Shown in pieces: positions 24,945 to 33,768 of a stretch of 64,000 nt of DNA. Each line of letters opens with the position of its first letter. Position 1 is the first letter of the stretch. The notes beneath the pieces were generated by a model. The model was given only the letters and a program-made list of their open reading frames with translations. It was not told the DNA's origin and made no database searches. Origin of the DNA: Polynucleobacter sp. 86C-FISCH (GTDB lineage: Bacteria > Pseudomonadota > Gammaproteobacteria > Burkholderiales > Burkholderiaceae). The stretch is from contig NZ_JACVOL010000001.1 in the NCBI RefSeq assembly GCF_018882415.1, forward strand, positions 1 to 64,000, given 5' to 3'. The position numbers and the translations under genes were made by a program.

Positions 24945-26159
24945 TTAAATTCCCATATTGCCTAAGTGTTGCGCAATCCGATCCATAGGATTGCCTGCAC
25001 TAGCCAATGGCGCCCCTAATGTTGAAGTTCGCGCCCGAATCGGTTGAGGGTAATGGATTGCAATAGGTTTGACACTCGCAAAACTAGGTTCGGGCCTTCC
25101 AATCGCCTCATAAATAGACTCAATCATGGTCTGCCACTGCTCTGGTTGGTTGTTTTGCACGAAGACTTGCATGTAGAAAGGGTCTGACATGTACTTGTTA
25201 AAACAGATGGCCTTATCGGTGTGGTCGATTTCATCTGAACGGGTATTTAAGAACTTGAGCATTTGCAGCTTTGCTTCGGATACCAATTCAGAAGGCTTTT
25301 TCTGGCTATTGGCGAGAGTCATCACATTACCCACAAACTTGTTTTCTATTTCGTATTTACGAACCGCATCCTGAAGTGTGGCCACCATAGATTGCAAATC
25401 AACAACCTGCTTTTCTAGATCACGTTTTTCGTTAATCATTTTCTGAATACGCTCACACCCTCGCTTTGATTTGATACCACCAGAGGTTTCCTTATTAACA
25501 CTAGGCGCGGCATCGGGACCCACACCCGTGAGTCCAGGGTTCAAAGCCCGCTTAATTACATCTTCAGCTGTCTTAGCTTGAATCCCTGTTTTCGGAAGTG
25601 TATCGACGGTAATAGCGACTGGTGCGGGCAATATTTCACCTAGGTCATGGGCTTGTGGTGGCGCCTTATCTGCTGAAGTAGGCATAAAGGACGGCACATG
25701 CACTTCGCCCTTAACGGGTGTAAATATAGACTCGGGCTCTAGAGCTTCTGACTCCTCTTCTAATACTTCGCCCTCATCAATATCCTCAGATAGCTTGGCA
25801 AGAGATGCATTGGGGGTCTTACTTAGATCATCTAGTAAGTTGGCTGCTTGGCTCCGACTCTGGCTCTTACGTTCTGCCTTTTGTGTTTGTTGTATTTGAG
25901 CGCTAATCTGAGCGCTACGCTCCTTATCCAATTGAGCTTCTGCCTGCCTTGCCTTTGCTTGCGCCATCAATTCAAGCGCGCGCTCTTCCCTTGCCTTATT
26001 ACGCCTTGCGGTGCTCTCGGCGGCGTGCTTTTCATAAACTTCTTTTTCAAGTCGCTCACGCTCTTTCTTGGCTTCTCTATCCTGTACTCTTTGAATTGAA
26101 CCACCCTTGGATAGAACCTCCGACTTAAAGCCTTCCACTTCATTTGCTACTTGCGTCAT
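24945..26159 (-). CDS. phage scaffold-like coiled-coil protein
   Basis: A 404-residue protein. The first 100 residues are a highly charged, Ala/Lys/Glu/Gln-rich coiled coil (KARQAEAQLDKERSAQISAQ); the middle is acidic and Pro-rich, residues about 215-275 are a second coiled coil (MINEKRDLEKQVVDLQSMVA), and the C-terminus is compact (YMQVFVQNNQPEQWQTM). This order suits a scaffold, and it directly follows the portal gene with a 20-base overlap, as in podovirus-type head modules. I could not match it to a family by motif, so the call rests on position and composition. Confidence 0.55.
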   Translation of the reverse strand: MTQVANEVEGFKSEVLSKGGSIQRVQDREAKKERERLEKEVYEKHAAESTARRNKAREERALELMAQAKARQAEAQLDKERSAQISAQIQQTQKAERKSQSRSQAANLLDDLSKTPNASLAKLSEDIDEGEVLEEESEALEPESIFTPVKGEVHVPSFMPTSADKAPPQAHDLGEILPAPVAITVDTLPKTGIQAKTAEDVIKRALNPGLTGVGPDAAPSVNKETSGGIKSKRGCERIQKMINEKRDLEKQVVDLQSMVATLQDAVRKYEIENKFVGNVMTLANSQKKPSELVSEAKLQMLKFLNTRSDEIDHTDKAICFNKYMSDPFYMQVFVQNNQPEQWQTMIESIYEAIGRPEPSFASVKPIAIHYPQPIRARTSTLGAPLASAGNPMDRIAQHLGNMGI

Positions 26160-28101
26160 TGCCTGTCTCCTCTTTTAATAAGTTGCTGCCGTAATTCATT
26201 TCAGCGTTTGTCTTTTGCCTTCGTTCAGGAAGCCAATTCATTCCTAAATTTGGGTCGTCATCGCGTGACCAGCCATCCACCTGCTTTTCCACATTCGGTA
26301 TAAATAGATTTGAATCGATACGATCGTCATATCGCAAGAGAGTCTCTTGTAGGAGATTACGGATATGCTCGTAATCCATTCCTCTGGCTTGTAGGTTTTG
26401 TATCTGAATTGATAGATTCGTAATCATGGGTAGAATCTTTAGCCAACTCTCTTTATCGTCTATGCCATCTGGAGCGCCGGTAGTACCTGCTCTTATGCGT
26501 AGATCGACCATGTCAAAGATTCGGTCTTTAGTGAGCTCTGGCCAGTCGTAGGTTTTCTCTATAGTCATGACTAGTTCGCCATTGATCATGGTGGTCTTAT
26601 TGCTTGGTGGCCCCATGTAGCGCTCCACCTGTTCTTTAGTGAGCTCTTGCAAAAGTACTTGGGCGCTGTATTGGGCAATCTCTTGTAGCCAATCTTCTAT
26701 CTGGTCTTTGAATTCAAATACGCGCCCTGATAAGGCTCTTTGTAAGATATTGGCTTCGGTTGCTGTCTTGGGCCTGACTACCGTAGAGCGCGCAGCATCT
26801 TGAAGACCTGTAACTTGCTCCCAGTCATAACGCACTGCGCTGGTGTCATACACAATTGGGTCGATCTTGGGGTGACCCCTAGGAATGATGACTTGGTTTA
26901 GGGGCTTGCCTTCGGTATCGACAATGGTGATTTCACCGAATCTTGAATCTGAGTGCTTTTTGATTGTCTTCTCGTTAATATCAGCCGATGCGACCCACCC
27001 CGGTATGCAGAGGTCTCGATGTTGATTGAACCGATCCCTCGCTTCGTTATGTTCGTCCTGAAGACGCTCCGTCAAATCTACTAGACTTGGACCTACGAAT
27101 TGACCATCAACCACTTGGTAAGGCAATAAGAAGAATGGGTACCAGCGCTCTCCTGCCCTTGGTGGGGAGTAAGGTTCGCGAAGCCATTCTGTTGCGCCCT
27201 CCACCATCGTATATACCCGTTGGGTAGTTCTGTCCCAGATCTCCAGGACAGCTATTTGCTGATCATCAGTCACTAAGCCTGAACCAGCATTCATTTGCAT
27301 TGAGGCTAGGCGTTTGGCTTTCTTATGGGATGGCTCACCTTGGCCTGGTTGGTAGATCTTGGCACTGGCTAAGTTCTTTTTATAGAGAGCCTCTGCTTGG
27401 CCACGCTTCATCGGGATGATTTGGCAGATCCAATCTGCATCGGTGTAATCCCAGAACTCGCAGATAGATGGATCGATGAGGAGATTTTCTGTAAGGACTC
27501 TATCGATTACCAATCCTTCGGCCGATTGGACTTCTGACTGCTCCTGAAGCGACTTGATGAGCTCTTCTAACTCTGCCCTCTTGGCATCATGATGATGACG
27601 TTGGCCATCCTCTTGGAAGTCTCGAGCTAGCTCCTCTATAGCCAGCAGGTTTTCTTGGGCATCATTGATGCGACCCTGGATATAGGAATCCTTGCTTGGA
27701 TCTCTTTGATACATCACTTTGAGAATTCCGAAGCTACAAGTAAGCGCTGCCCTTACGGTGGACTTGGCTCGATTCTTGAGCTGGGCATGTTCTAGCGCTC
27801 TATTGGTAACCTTCTCAAGTGTTTTACAAAAGAGCTTGATATCCGCACCCGAGTGAGTCGGGGTTGTGGAGATTTCTGGATTGCGAGCGTAGACGTTGGG
27901 AAGTACCGCAGAGATAGTGCCATGTATAAGGTTAGCTCTTAGGCTGTAGAAGTCTTTACCAGTGGGATCTGCATTCCAATTAAAGCCAGCTACGGTATTG
28001 CGGTTGTGACTTACGCGCTTATGAAATGTTGCCCAGTGAGCGCGCGCATGAATAATGCGGGCGGTCCATTTTTGTTGGAGGGCTTTTGAGTCTTGAGGCA
28101 C
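26140..28101 (-). CDS. phage portal protein
   Basis: A 653-residue protein of the size of large podovirus-type portals. Seen: the N-terminal YSLRANLIHGTISAVLPNVYARNPEISTTP, the LTENLLIDPSICEFWDYTDADWICQ segment, WYPFFLLPYQVVDGQFVGPSLVDLTERLQDEHNEARDR (the wing to stem transition of portals) and VTGLQDAARST with a helical crown at the end. The portal forms the dodecameric ring through which terminase pumps DNA. It overlaps the scaffold-like gene by 20 bases. In this element the gene before it should be terminase, but a SIR2-HerA pair and one small gene lie between. Confidence 0.85.
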   Translation of the reverse strand: MPQDSKALQQKWTARIIHARAHWATFHKRVSHNRNTVAGFNWNADPTGKDFYSLRANLIHGTISAVLPNVYARNPEISTTPTHSGADIKLFCKTLEKVTNRALEHAQLKNRAKSTVRAALTCSFGILKVMYQRDPSKDSYIQGRINDAQENLLAIEELARDFQEDGQRHHHDAKRAELEELIKSLQEQSEVQSAEGLVIDRVLTENLLIDPSICEFWDYTDADWICQIIPMKRGQAEALYKKNLASAKIYQPGQGEPSHKKAKRLASMQMNAGSGLVTDDQQIAVLEIWDRTTQRVYTMVEGATEWLREPYSPPRAGERWYPFFLLPYQVVDGQFVGPSLVDLTERLQDEHNEARDRFNQHRDLCIPGWVASADINEKTIKKHSDSRFGEITIVDTEGKPLNQVIIPRGHPKIDPIVYDTSAVRYDWEQVTGLQDAARSTVVRPKTATEANILQRALSGRVFEFKDQIEDWLQEIAQYSAQVLLQELTKEQVERYMGPPSNKTTMINGELVMTIEKTYDWPELTKDRIFDMVDLRIRAGTTGAPDGIDDKESWLKILPMITNLSIQIQNLQARGMDYEHIRNLLQETLLRYDDRIDSNLFIPNVEKQVDGWSRDDDPNLGMNWLPERRQKTNAEMNYGSNLLKEETGNDASSK

Positions 28102-28137
28102 ATCCTATTTATAGATTCAAAAAGGTACACCAAGGAT

Positions 28138-28554
28138 TTATTTAAAATAAATCCTTGCCATATGGGCGTCCAGCATTTCGCCAACGATATCACCATCAGC
28201 GATGCCAAATAAAATCATCTCCACTTTGGTAACTCCAAATTTATCATTTTGTCCAAAGACTTGGTTCGATATTTCGATCGAAATATTGCAGTAGTTTTGG
28301 TATGCATATCCCTGATCCATATAAACTTCTTTCCAAAAAGAATTAATCATTGATGACTTCATTGACTTCGCTACCCATCCTTTTCTGAGCTCTTCCTTAA
28401 AGGCTACTTTGACCCTTTCTGATCCAAGCGCTCTTTTATAGAGTTCTTGCTCATATGAGAAAAAGTCAATATCGGAGCCGGTTATATCTAAAAATTCTTG
28501 GTGGGCATTATTTTCTTGTGCATCTTCAACATTGCATGACCACTGGAAGGGCAA
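28138..28554 (-). CDS. hypothetical protein between HerA and portal genes
   Basis: Up to 138 residues. A stop codon lies directly before the TTG at 28554, and no ATG with a ribosome site follows early, so this is either a TTG-started gene or a truncated one. The sequence is acidic to neutral and helical (FFSYEQELYKRALGSERVKVAFKEELRKGW; NYCNISIEISNQVFG). No family recognised. It is on the same strand as HerA, 87 bases downstream, and could be a third gene of that cargo unit or a worn phage gene. Confidence 0.4.
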   Translation of the reverse strand: MPFQWSCNVEDAQENNAHQEFLDITGSDIDFFSYEQELYKRALGSERVKVAFKEELRKGWVAKSMKSSMINSFWKEVYMDQGYAYQNYCNISIEISNQVFGQNDKFGVTKVEMILFGIADGDIVGEMLDAHMARIYFK

Positions 28555-28641
28555 TTAAATGTATGGGCTAGCATTAACAGGGACGGAAAAGGTTATCGTA
28601 GATATTTAGCAAGGTGACGAAGAACCTCATTTAAAGCACCT

Positions 28642-30321
28642 TTACCGACCCCAGTATGTCTTATATTGAGGTCCGTCAGATTTTGGTGCTGCATAAGGGG
28701 GGATGATTTGAATGGGTAATGGCATTGGTGATCCTATGCCGACAAGAATTGCCTCACCCTGCCCCAATGTCGGTAGAAATGCAGCGGCGGATGCGTCCAT
28801 ATTGCCGCAGGCTCTCTCTACAATCTGACGATCTTTCTCATTAATTAATCGATGAACTATAAACATACCCATCTGACTGAGAACATCTTCAGGAATATCT
28901 CTGGGCCGTTGGGTTGCAAGTACTGTAGTCAATCCATATTTACGACCCTCTTTTGCTATAAGTCCAAACGATTCTAGAGAAATCTTGTTATATTCATCGC
29001 CCAAGGATTTATCAAGAAATTGATGTGCCTCGTCCAGGATTACTACTGCTGGATTTTCTTCAAACTTACCCGATCGAGCCTCTTTCAAGAGATATCGTCC
29101 AATTGCATTGGTAACTATCTCCCTAGTGTTGTGCTCAAATGGGAGATCCTCCATTGAAATTCTCAGAATTGAATCTTTGGAATGCAAAAAACTTGAAATC
29201 ACCTCCGGCAAAGGTTGTGTATTTTTTGCACTAAAGATGCAGTCCATATATGGCGACTTTAATGTGACATTGATCTTTGCAATTAATGTTGAGCAATATC
29301 CCAATACCTGCTCGTCACAACCCCCCCATTTTGCGCCAAAGCTTTTTACGCATTCATATTCAATTTGACCCGGCAAATTATTGATGTCAAAGTCAGCGCC
29401 TTCAGACTCAATAGCATGCGCATATTTTTTTAATTCGCTCTCAATGGGCGGCTTGTCTCTATTGGTTTTTATTAAATATCCGTCAGTAGCAACAGCATCG
29501 TTTAATGCAACCAACTTTAGGCTTTTTAGGGCTTCACGTAATTTTGGCGCTTGTGATGCGGCAGTTGGATTAAATAAAACAAAGAGGTCTGCCTCTGATA
29601 AATACTGGTACGGATAGCCGACAAATTCTCGAGAATCGTGCTGATCAACCGGATTGCCTCCTAGATAAACATGCCTAACACCTTCTCCCAGTCCACCAAA
29701 TTCACCTGTCGCATCGAAAACGATCGCCTTACCACCAAGCCTAGCAATCTCCTCAATCAACCTGGCGACAGTCCAACTCTTGCCCCCACCAGTTGCACCC
29801 AAAACAGCGCAATGTCGCCCAACAAGCGCTTCAGGCGAGAGAGAGACAACCATATTTAGAGAATTTGGAAGGAAGCCGAGTTTAATGTTTTGCGTACGCC
29901 CGAAACCTTGCTCAACCGCATGTTTAATTAGCAATGGATGCGCTGAAAATATTTGCTGGGCTATGCGAGGGTGAGCTGGTATTCCATTGACTACAAGCCC
30001 CGTAGAAAGATTAAGGGATGTTAAAAGCTGTATTAATCCAATCGGATTTGCTTGTCCATTAATATCTGCAGTGGGCTCCACCAGCAACCTATCTTGATCT
30101 GGTAGCTTTACTTCTATAATTCGCCCAATAATGGCATGCTCCTCCCCCTCTATTAAAATAAATTCGCCAACCTGACCAGCTAGCATTTGATAGCCTGCAT
30201 GATGATCTGAAATAGGAGAGGCAGCGTAAGGCAAATTAACCCTTACTGTAACAGGGCCAACTTGACAGACCGTCCCAATATAGCGAGCAGGATCAAAGGG
30301 CGCAATTGGCAATTTACTCAT
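28642..30321 (-). CDS. HerA-like ATPase of a SIR2-HerA defence pair
   Basis: A 559-residue protein. An N-terminal HAS-barrel-like domain (1-90) is followed by a FtsK/HerA ATPase: Walker A GATGGGKS (175-182), Walker B VVILDEAH (426-433), and a sensor region TTVLATQRPRDIPEDVLSQ with an arginine-finger candidate. Cellular HerA pumps DNA with NurA; paired with SIR2 it forms a large complex that depletes NAD+ or cuts DNA during phage infection. The ATG overlaps the SIR2 stop by 4 bases (ATGA), so the two are translationally coupled. NurA is not present. Confidence 0.88.
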   Translation of the reverse strand: MSKLPIAPFDPARYIGTVCQVGPVTVRVNLPYAASPISDHHAGYQMLAGQVGEFILIEGEEHAIIGRIIEVKLPDQDRLLVEPTADINGQANPIGLIQLLTSLNLSTGLVVNGIPAHPRIAQQIFSAHPLLIKHAVEQGFGRTQNIKLGFLPNSLNMVVSLSPEALVGRHCAVLGATGGGKSWTVARLIEEIARLGGKAIVFDATGEFGGLGEGVRHVYLGGNPVDQHDSREFVGYPYQYLSEADLFVLFNPTAASQAPKLREALKSLKLVALNDAVATDGYLIKTNRDKPPIESELKKYAHAIESEGADFDINNLPGQIEYECVKSFGAKWGGCDEQVLGYCSTLIAKINVTLKSPYMDCIFSAKNTQPLPEVISSFLHSKDSILRISMEDLPFEHNTREIVTNAIGRYLLKEARSGKFEENPAVVILDEAHQFLDKSLGDEYNKISLESFGLIAKEGRKYGLTTVLATQRPRDIPEDVLSQMGMFIVHRLINEKDRQIVERACGNMDASAAAFLPTLGQGEAILVGIGSPMPLPIQIIPPYAAPKSDGPQYKTYWGR

Positions 30322-31592
30322 AGCAAATCACCATCAATAGCTCTCATCCTTATCATGTGCTTCTCTAGATCCGTTTCCGCTGCCATATCTGGAATACCTT
30401 TAGAAATATCCTCAAAGGTGCCGTTTAGTAGAGTTAATCTAGCATCACCTTGATCTATCATTTGAAGAATTTTATTTAAAAATGGATTTTTTCTTGCTGA
30501 ACCTTGATCAGATAAAAGCTCATCATCATCAACATCATCTAAGCTGCCACCATCTTGAACATACTTGTGGACATCAATACTTTTAACAAGTGATGGATCA
30601 ACAATCACCACTTTTAAACCAAGATTTGATCTAATTGCAGACATAATTGGTTCTGCAATGTGATTATCATTAAAGCCAAACCCTACAATGAGTAGCCCAG
30701 TATTTGGCTCTCTCAAAGAAGTCTGAAAAGCCGCCATCATTTCTAAGTAGGGTTGCGAGAATGCCTGCTCATATTTGCTACTGCGAGGATAAATTAGCAG
30801 AGGTTTGCTTGTATTGTATTTTTTCTCAATCTCACCCCCACTCCTCTCCCAATCAATAGACCCATGCAATTTATAGAGCTGGAATACATTGGGAATAAAA
30901 GCTGAAGCGTCTCCATCAGAACTCCGCCTGACAATATCGTACGTAAAGTAAACAGGATCAAAGGTGGGCGGCAATGTTGGAGAAAATCCATCAATTACAA
31001 CAAACCGCCCATTTTTGGCGGCATGCTCAAAACATAAATCATAGTTTGTAGTAAATATTTTGGCGCGCCCCTTGCCAGTGGATCGCCTAGCAATGCGCTG
31101 AAGAAATGCGCCGTGAATTGGAAGAGCGTCAGTCTGATTTAAAAAATTTACTGCAGAGCGAATTTCTTTTTCAGCCAATTCAATAAAATTCTGAAGAATC
31201 TTTAAATCCTTATCGCGTAGAAAATTTTCAGCTACCTTGCATTCAGACAATAATTCCTCGATATTTTCATTACTATTCTCATGTCGAACTAACTCAAGCA
31301 ACTTCTCCCATGGACCTTTATTATCTGGGTCATAAGCCAATCTAACGCGTTTCCATAGGTCTGGCATTGTTGGCGCTCTTCTTTTTAATCGATCCTCACC
31401 CTCCATGACGCACAAAGAGGTTCCGAGTCCAGATAAAACAACTAGATTTTGACAGCGTATGATTTCCGATAATACGCGTTGAATTTTTTCAGCCGCCATA
31501 TCACCGTCTAAATCTCGATCTTCAATATTTAATGTATTAATATTTTTTTCGGATATCCACGCATTATTAGTTCCTGCAGATCGAATTTTCAT
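30318..31592 (-). CDS. SIR2-like NADase of a SIR2-HerA defence pair
   Basis: About 424 residues from the ATG at 31592, chosen because AAAGGA sits 6 bases upstream; the frame extends to 31664. SIR2 family motifs: GLGTS (55-59, NAD-binding G-x-G), TTNYD (181-185), KLHGS with the catalytic His243, and LIVGFGFND (301-309). This is the SIR2_2 type used as an NAD+-consuming effector in abortive infection. Coupled to HerA downstream. Between it and the large terminase gene is a 168-base AT-rich spacer with a palindrome, so the pair has its own promoter within a phage operon. Confidence 0.88.
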   Translation of the reverse strand: MKIRSAGTNNAWISEKNINTLNIEDRDLDGDMAAEKIQRVLSEIIRCQNLVVLSGLGTSLCVMEGEDRLKRRAPTMPDLWKRVRLAYDPDNKGPWEKLLELVRHENSNENIEELLSECKVAENFLRDKDLKILQNFIELAEKEIRSAVNFLNQTDALPIHGAFLQRIARRSTGKGRAKIFTTNYDLCFEHAAKNGRFVVIDGFSPTLPPTFDPVYFTYDIVRRSSDGDASAFIPNVFQLYKLHGSIDWERSGGEIEKKYNTSKPLLIYPRSSKYEQAFSQPYLEMMAAFQTSLREPNTGLLIVGFGFNDNHIAEPIMSAIRSNLGLKVVIVDPSLVKSIDVHKYVQDGGSLDDVDDDELLSDQGSARKNPFLNKILQMIDQGDARLTLLNGTFEDISKGIPDMAAETDLEKHMIRMRAIDGDLL

Positions 31593-31691
31593 GATAATTC
31601 CTTTGGGATCATTTAGCATTGAGCATACATTACGATTTGTCACTAAGATACTAATACGCCGCACTCTTCTTTTAATGGCAAATGAATTAAG

Positions 31692-31708
31692 ATTCTAATT
31701 ATTAGAAT
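31692..31708 (-). promoter_or_regulatory. palindromic operator candidate upstream of SIR2-HerA
   Basis: ATTCTAAT and ATTAGAAT are separated by one base, a perfect 17-base palindrome 100 bases before the SIR2 start, in an AT-rich stretch with TATACT nearby. A dimeric regulator could bind here. No regulator gene is next to it. Confidence 0.5.
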
Positions 31709-31760
31709 ATACTCATATCGATTAATTAATATTACATCCCAAGCGCTAATTTAATAATTT

Positions 31761-33077
31761 TTAATTCACAAGATTTGGCGCCCCTCTTGCTCGCATTACC
31801 CCATATCTAGTGGCATCCCAAGCATGATCCTCCGCATCAGTATCCACATCTTCTGGGTTTAATGAATCTGGTGGTAATTGAGGGATGGTTCTTAACCAAT
31901 GCTTACAGGTTGAGAAGATCTTAAGTCTATCCTCAGCTAGTAGTCGGATGATTTCTTGGGCTCCGTTTACTCTGCTTCTGGAAGCGTTATAGGCCTCGGT
32001 CCACTTGACCCCTTTATCCCTAAAGATCTGGCCAATGGATCTCTCTGCCCCTATTTTGGAAAAGATGGATGGGTCAGCTAGGTTCATGCGATATTCATAG
32101 CCAAGGCGTTGGTCATGAATTTCTATCTTTTTGATCTTCTCGGCCACTACCGTTGCATCCTCTCTTGTGCCGGTGTTTTCTTTATCCCCATATCCATAGA
32201 GCTCTCTCCACAAGTAATAGACTCCATCATTGGATAGTGCGAACCAATAGACGGCATATGGCCTTGCATATCCCCAATCCATCGATCGCCAAACCTTCCA
32301 GGTTGGTGGAATGGCAAAGGGTTCTACAACGTGTTTAGAAGGCTGCCATACTCCTTCCAAGAAACTTCCCACGTGGATATCCCAATCACCCTCTAACCAG
32401 GCTCTACGTCTGTTTGGATCACTTAGTGACTCTAGGCTCATCAGGTAGTTGGGGTCGTTTTTTAATAGATGGGCGTTCTCATAAATCGTCGAATGAATTC
32501 GTACTCTGGGTAACGCGCCCTCCTGCCTAATGATCTGCCCAGCAGGAATGTCTCCAATCTGAAATCGCGCCTTTACGGACGCGTGCCCCACTCCAAATGG
32601 ATTACAAGTAGCTCGCACCATCCTTGGCATACCGGGATGAGATGACCTACAAGTGGAATGCATTGCTTCGTAGAAAGAGAGGTTGCGCCAGTTGGTGAGC
32701 TCTTCAAATCCAAGCCAGGGATATTCATGGCCATGGTAATTCCAATAGTCGTCCTCATTGGCGCCATATCGAAAGTACAGCATCTCTCCTGTTGGCCACC
32801 TCCAGACATAGTCTGATTCATTGAACTTAGCGCCTGGGAAGATTTGATAGAACCAGCGTTTACTCTTGGCTACTACGTCAGCCAATTGGGGATAAGTCAG
32901 GCGAAAGAGAGTTCCGCGCCAGTGTTCTCCAAAACCTCTGCCTACATGTTGGGCATAACTCATGAGCAAGGTATCCGTCTTACCCCCACCTCGGGTGCCC
33001 TCTAGCAATACCTCATACACTGGGCAAGTCAGAAACAAAGTCTGACTACCGGGCAATGGTGCCCAGATGGTTTTCAT
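31761..33077 (-). CDS. phage terminase large subunit
   Basis: A 438-residue protein. Walker A GTRGGGKT (27-34), Walker B with catalytic acids LGFEE (122-126), coupling region RMVRATCNPFG, and nuclease-domain acids in VWRSMDWGYARPYAVYW (Asp) and DTDAEDHAWDATRYG near the C-terminus. The ATPase and the RNase H-fold nuclease are both intact, so DNA packaging is plausible. It is separated by 3 bases from the small terminase gene upstream. Downstream, SIR2-HerA interrupts the usual step to the portal gene. Confidence 0.92.
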   Translation of the reverse strand: MKTIWAPLPGSQTLFLTCPVYEVLLEGTRGGGKTDTLLMSYAQHVGRGFGEHWRGTLFRLTYPQLADVVAKSKRWFYQIFPGAKFNESDYVWRWPTGEMLYFRYGANEDDYWNYHGHEYPWLGFEELTNWRNLSFYEAMHSTCRSSHPGMPRMVRATCNPFGVGHASVKARFQIGDIPAGQIIRQEGALPRVRIHSTIYENAHLLKNDPNYLMSLESLSDPNRRRAWLEGDWDIHVGSFLEGVWQPSKHVVEPFAIPPTWKVWRSMDWGYARPYAVYWFALSNDGVYYLWRELYGYGDKENTGTREDATVVAEKIKKIEIHDQRLGYEYRMNLADPSIFSKIGAERSIGQIFRDKGVKWTEAYNASRSRVNGAQEIIRLLAEDRLKIFSTCKHWLRTIPQLPPDSLNPEDVDTDAEDHAWDATRYGVMRARGAPNLVN

Positions 33078-33080
33078 GGA

Positions 33081-33542
33081 CTAGTGCTTTGCTTGGGCGG
33101 CTTGCTCCCACTCATCTATGCTCATGGCACTAGGTACCACCAAGACCCCACTTTGTAGAGGTGCACCATCTTTACCGGTGTGCTCTATTGCGGATAGACG
33201 TGGATGCACATACGGGGCAGCATGCCTGGCAATAGTTGCGGCCATGTTCAGTAACTTGATGCGATTCTCCGTGATCATGGCGGTATGACCATCATCATGC
33301 TCGTTAGCCTTATCACCATGGTCATGATGATCACGACTGTAATTACCCGCCTCTTTGTAGAGCGCCATCATCGTGCTCATCATGACCTCCAGGGGCGTAA
33401 TGCCCTGGGCAGCAGCTACCTCAGCAATCTCACGGGTACGCTTGGTTAGACTGCCCTCCTTGCGGCCAGCTCCAGGCCTTGCCCCTCCCTTGCTTTTGCT
33501 TAGTGCTGGTTTCTTTGATTTCTTTTGATTGTTTTCAATCAT
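33081..33542 (-). CDS. phage terminase small subunit
   Basis: A 153-residue protein. The start KSKGGARPGAGRKEGSLTKRTREI is the standard phage beginning, with a DNA-binding helix region after it; AAAQGITPLEVMMSTM is also typical. A His/Asp-rich insertion (HHDHGDKANEHDDGH) lies in the middle, which I have not seen as a usual part of this family. Position directly upstream of the large subunit supports the call. It overlaps the upstream 77-residue gene by 8 bases. Confidence 0.8.
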   Translation of the reverse strand: MIENNQKKSKKPALSKSKGGARPGAGRKEGSLTKRTREIAEVAAAQGITPLEVMMSTMMALYKEAGNYSRDHHDHGDKANEHDDGHTAMITENRIKLLNMAATIARHAAPYVHPRLSAIEHTGKDGAPLQSGVLVVPSAMSIDEWEQAAQAKH

Positions 33543-33768
33543 GGGTTTTGATCAACCGTAAAAGATGGGGTTGCAGCGCTACCGAATCCCCAAGAGGTTC
33601 ATCAAACTCGATGATAATTCTTTGGAATAAGTCATGCCGGCTTTGAGCTCCGCGATGTTTGACCACGGTGCCTACGCGCCCACTAGGAGTTTTTACCTTT
33701 GATCCAATGGGAAAGTCTTCCATGTCTAGGCGATCAATGACGCCCGCAATGGCTTGATTAGTTTGCAT
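33535..33768 (-). CDS. small phage protein, possible SH3-like beta-barrel
   Basis: About 77 residues from the ATG at 33768, preceded by AGGAGG at ideal distance; a frame to 33801 is less likely. The body (FPIGSKVKTPSGRVGTVVKHRG, IIIEFDEPLGDSVALQPHLL) reads like a small all-beta SH3-like domain. Its start overlaps the DUF1376 gene end by 11 bases and its end overlaps the small terminase start by 8, so it belongs to one operon. Function unknown. Confidence 0.55.
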   Translation of the reverse strand: MQTNQAIAGVIDRLDMEDFPIGSKVKTPSGRVGTVVKHRGAQSRHDLFQRIIIEFDEPLGDSVALQPHLLRLIKTHD

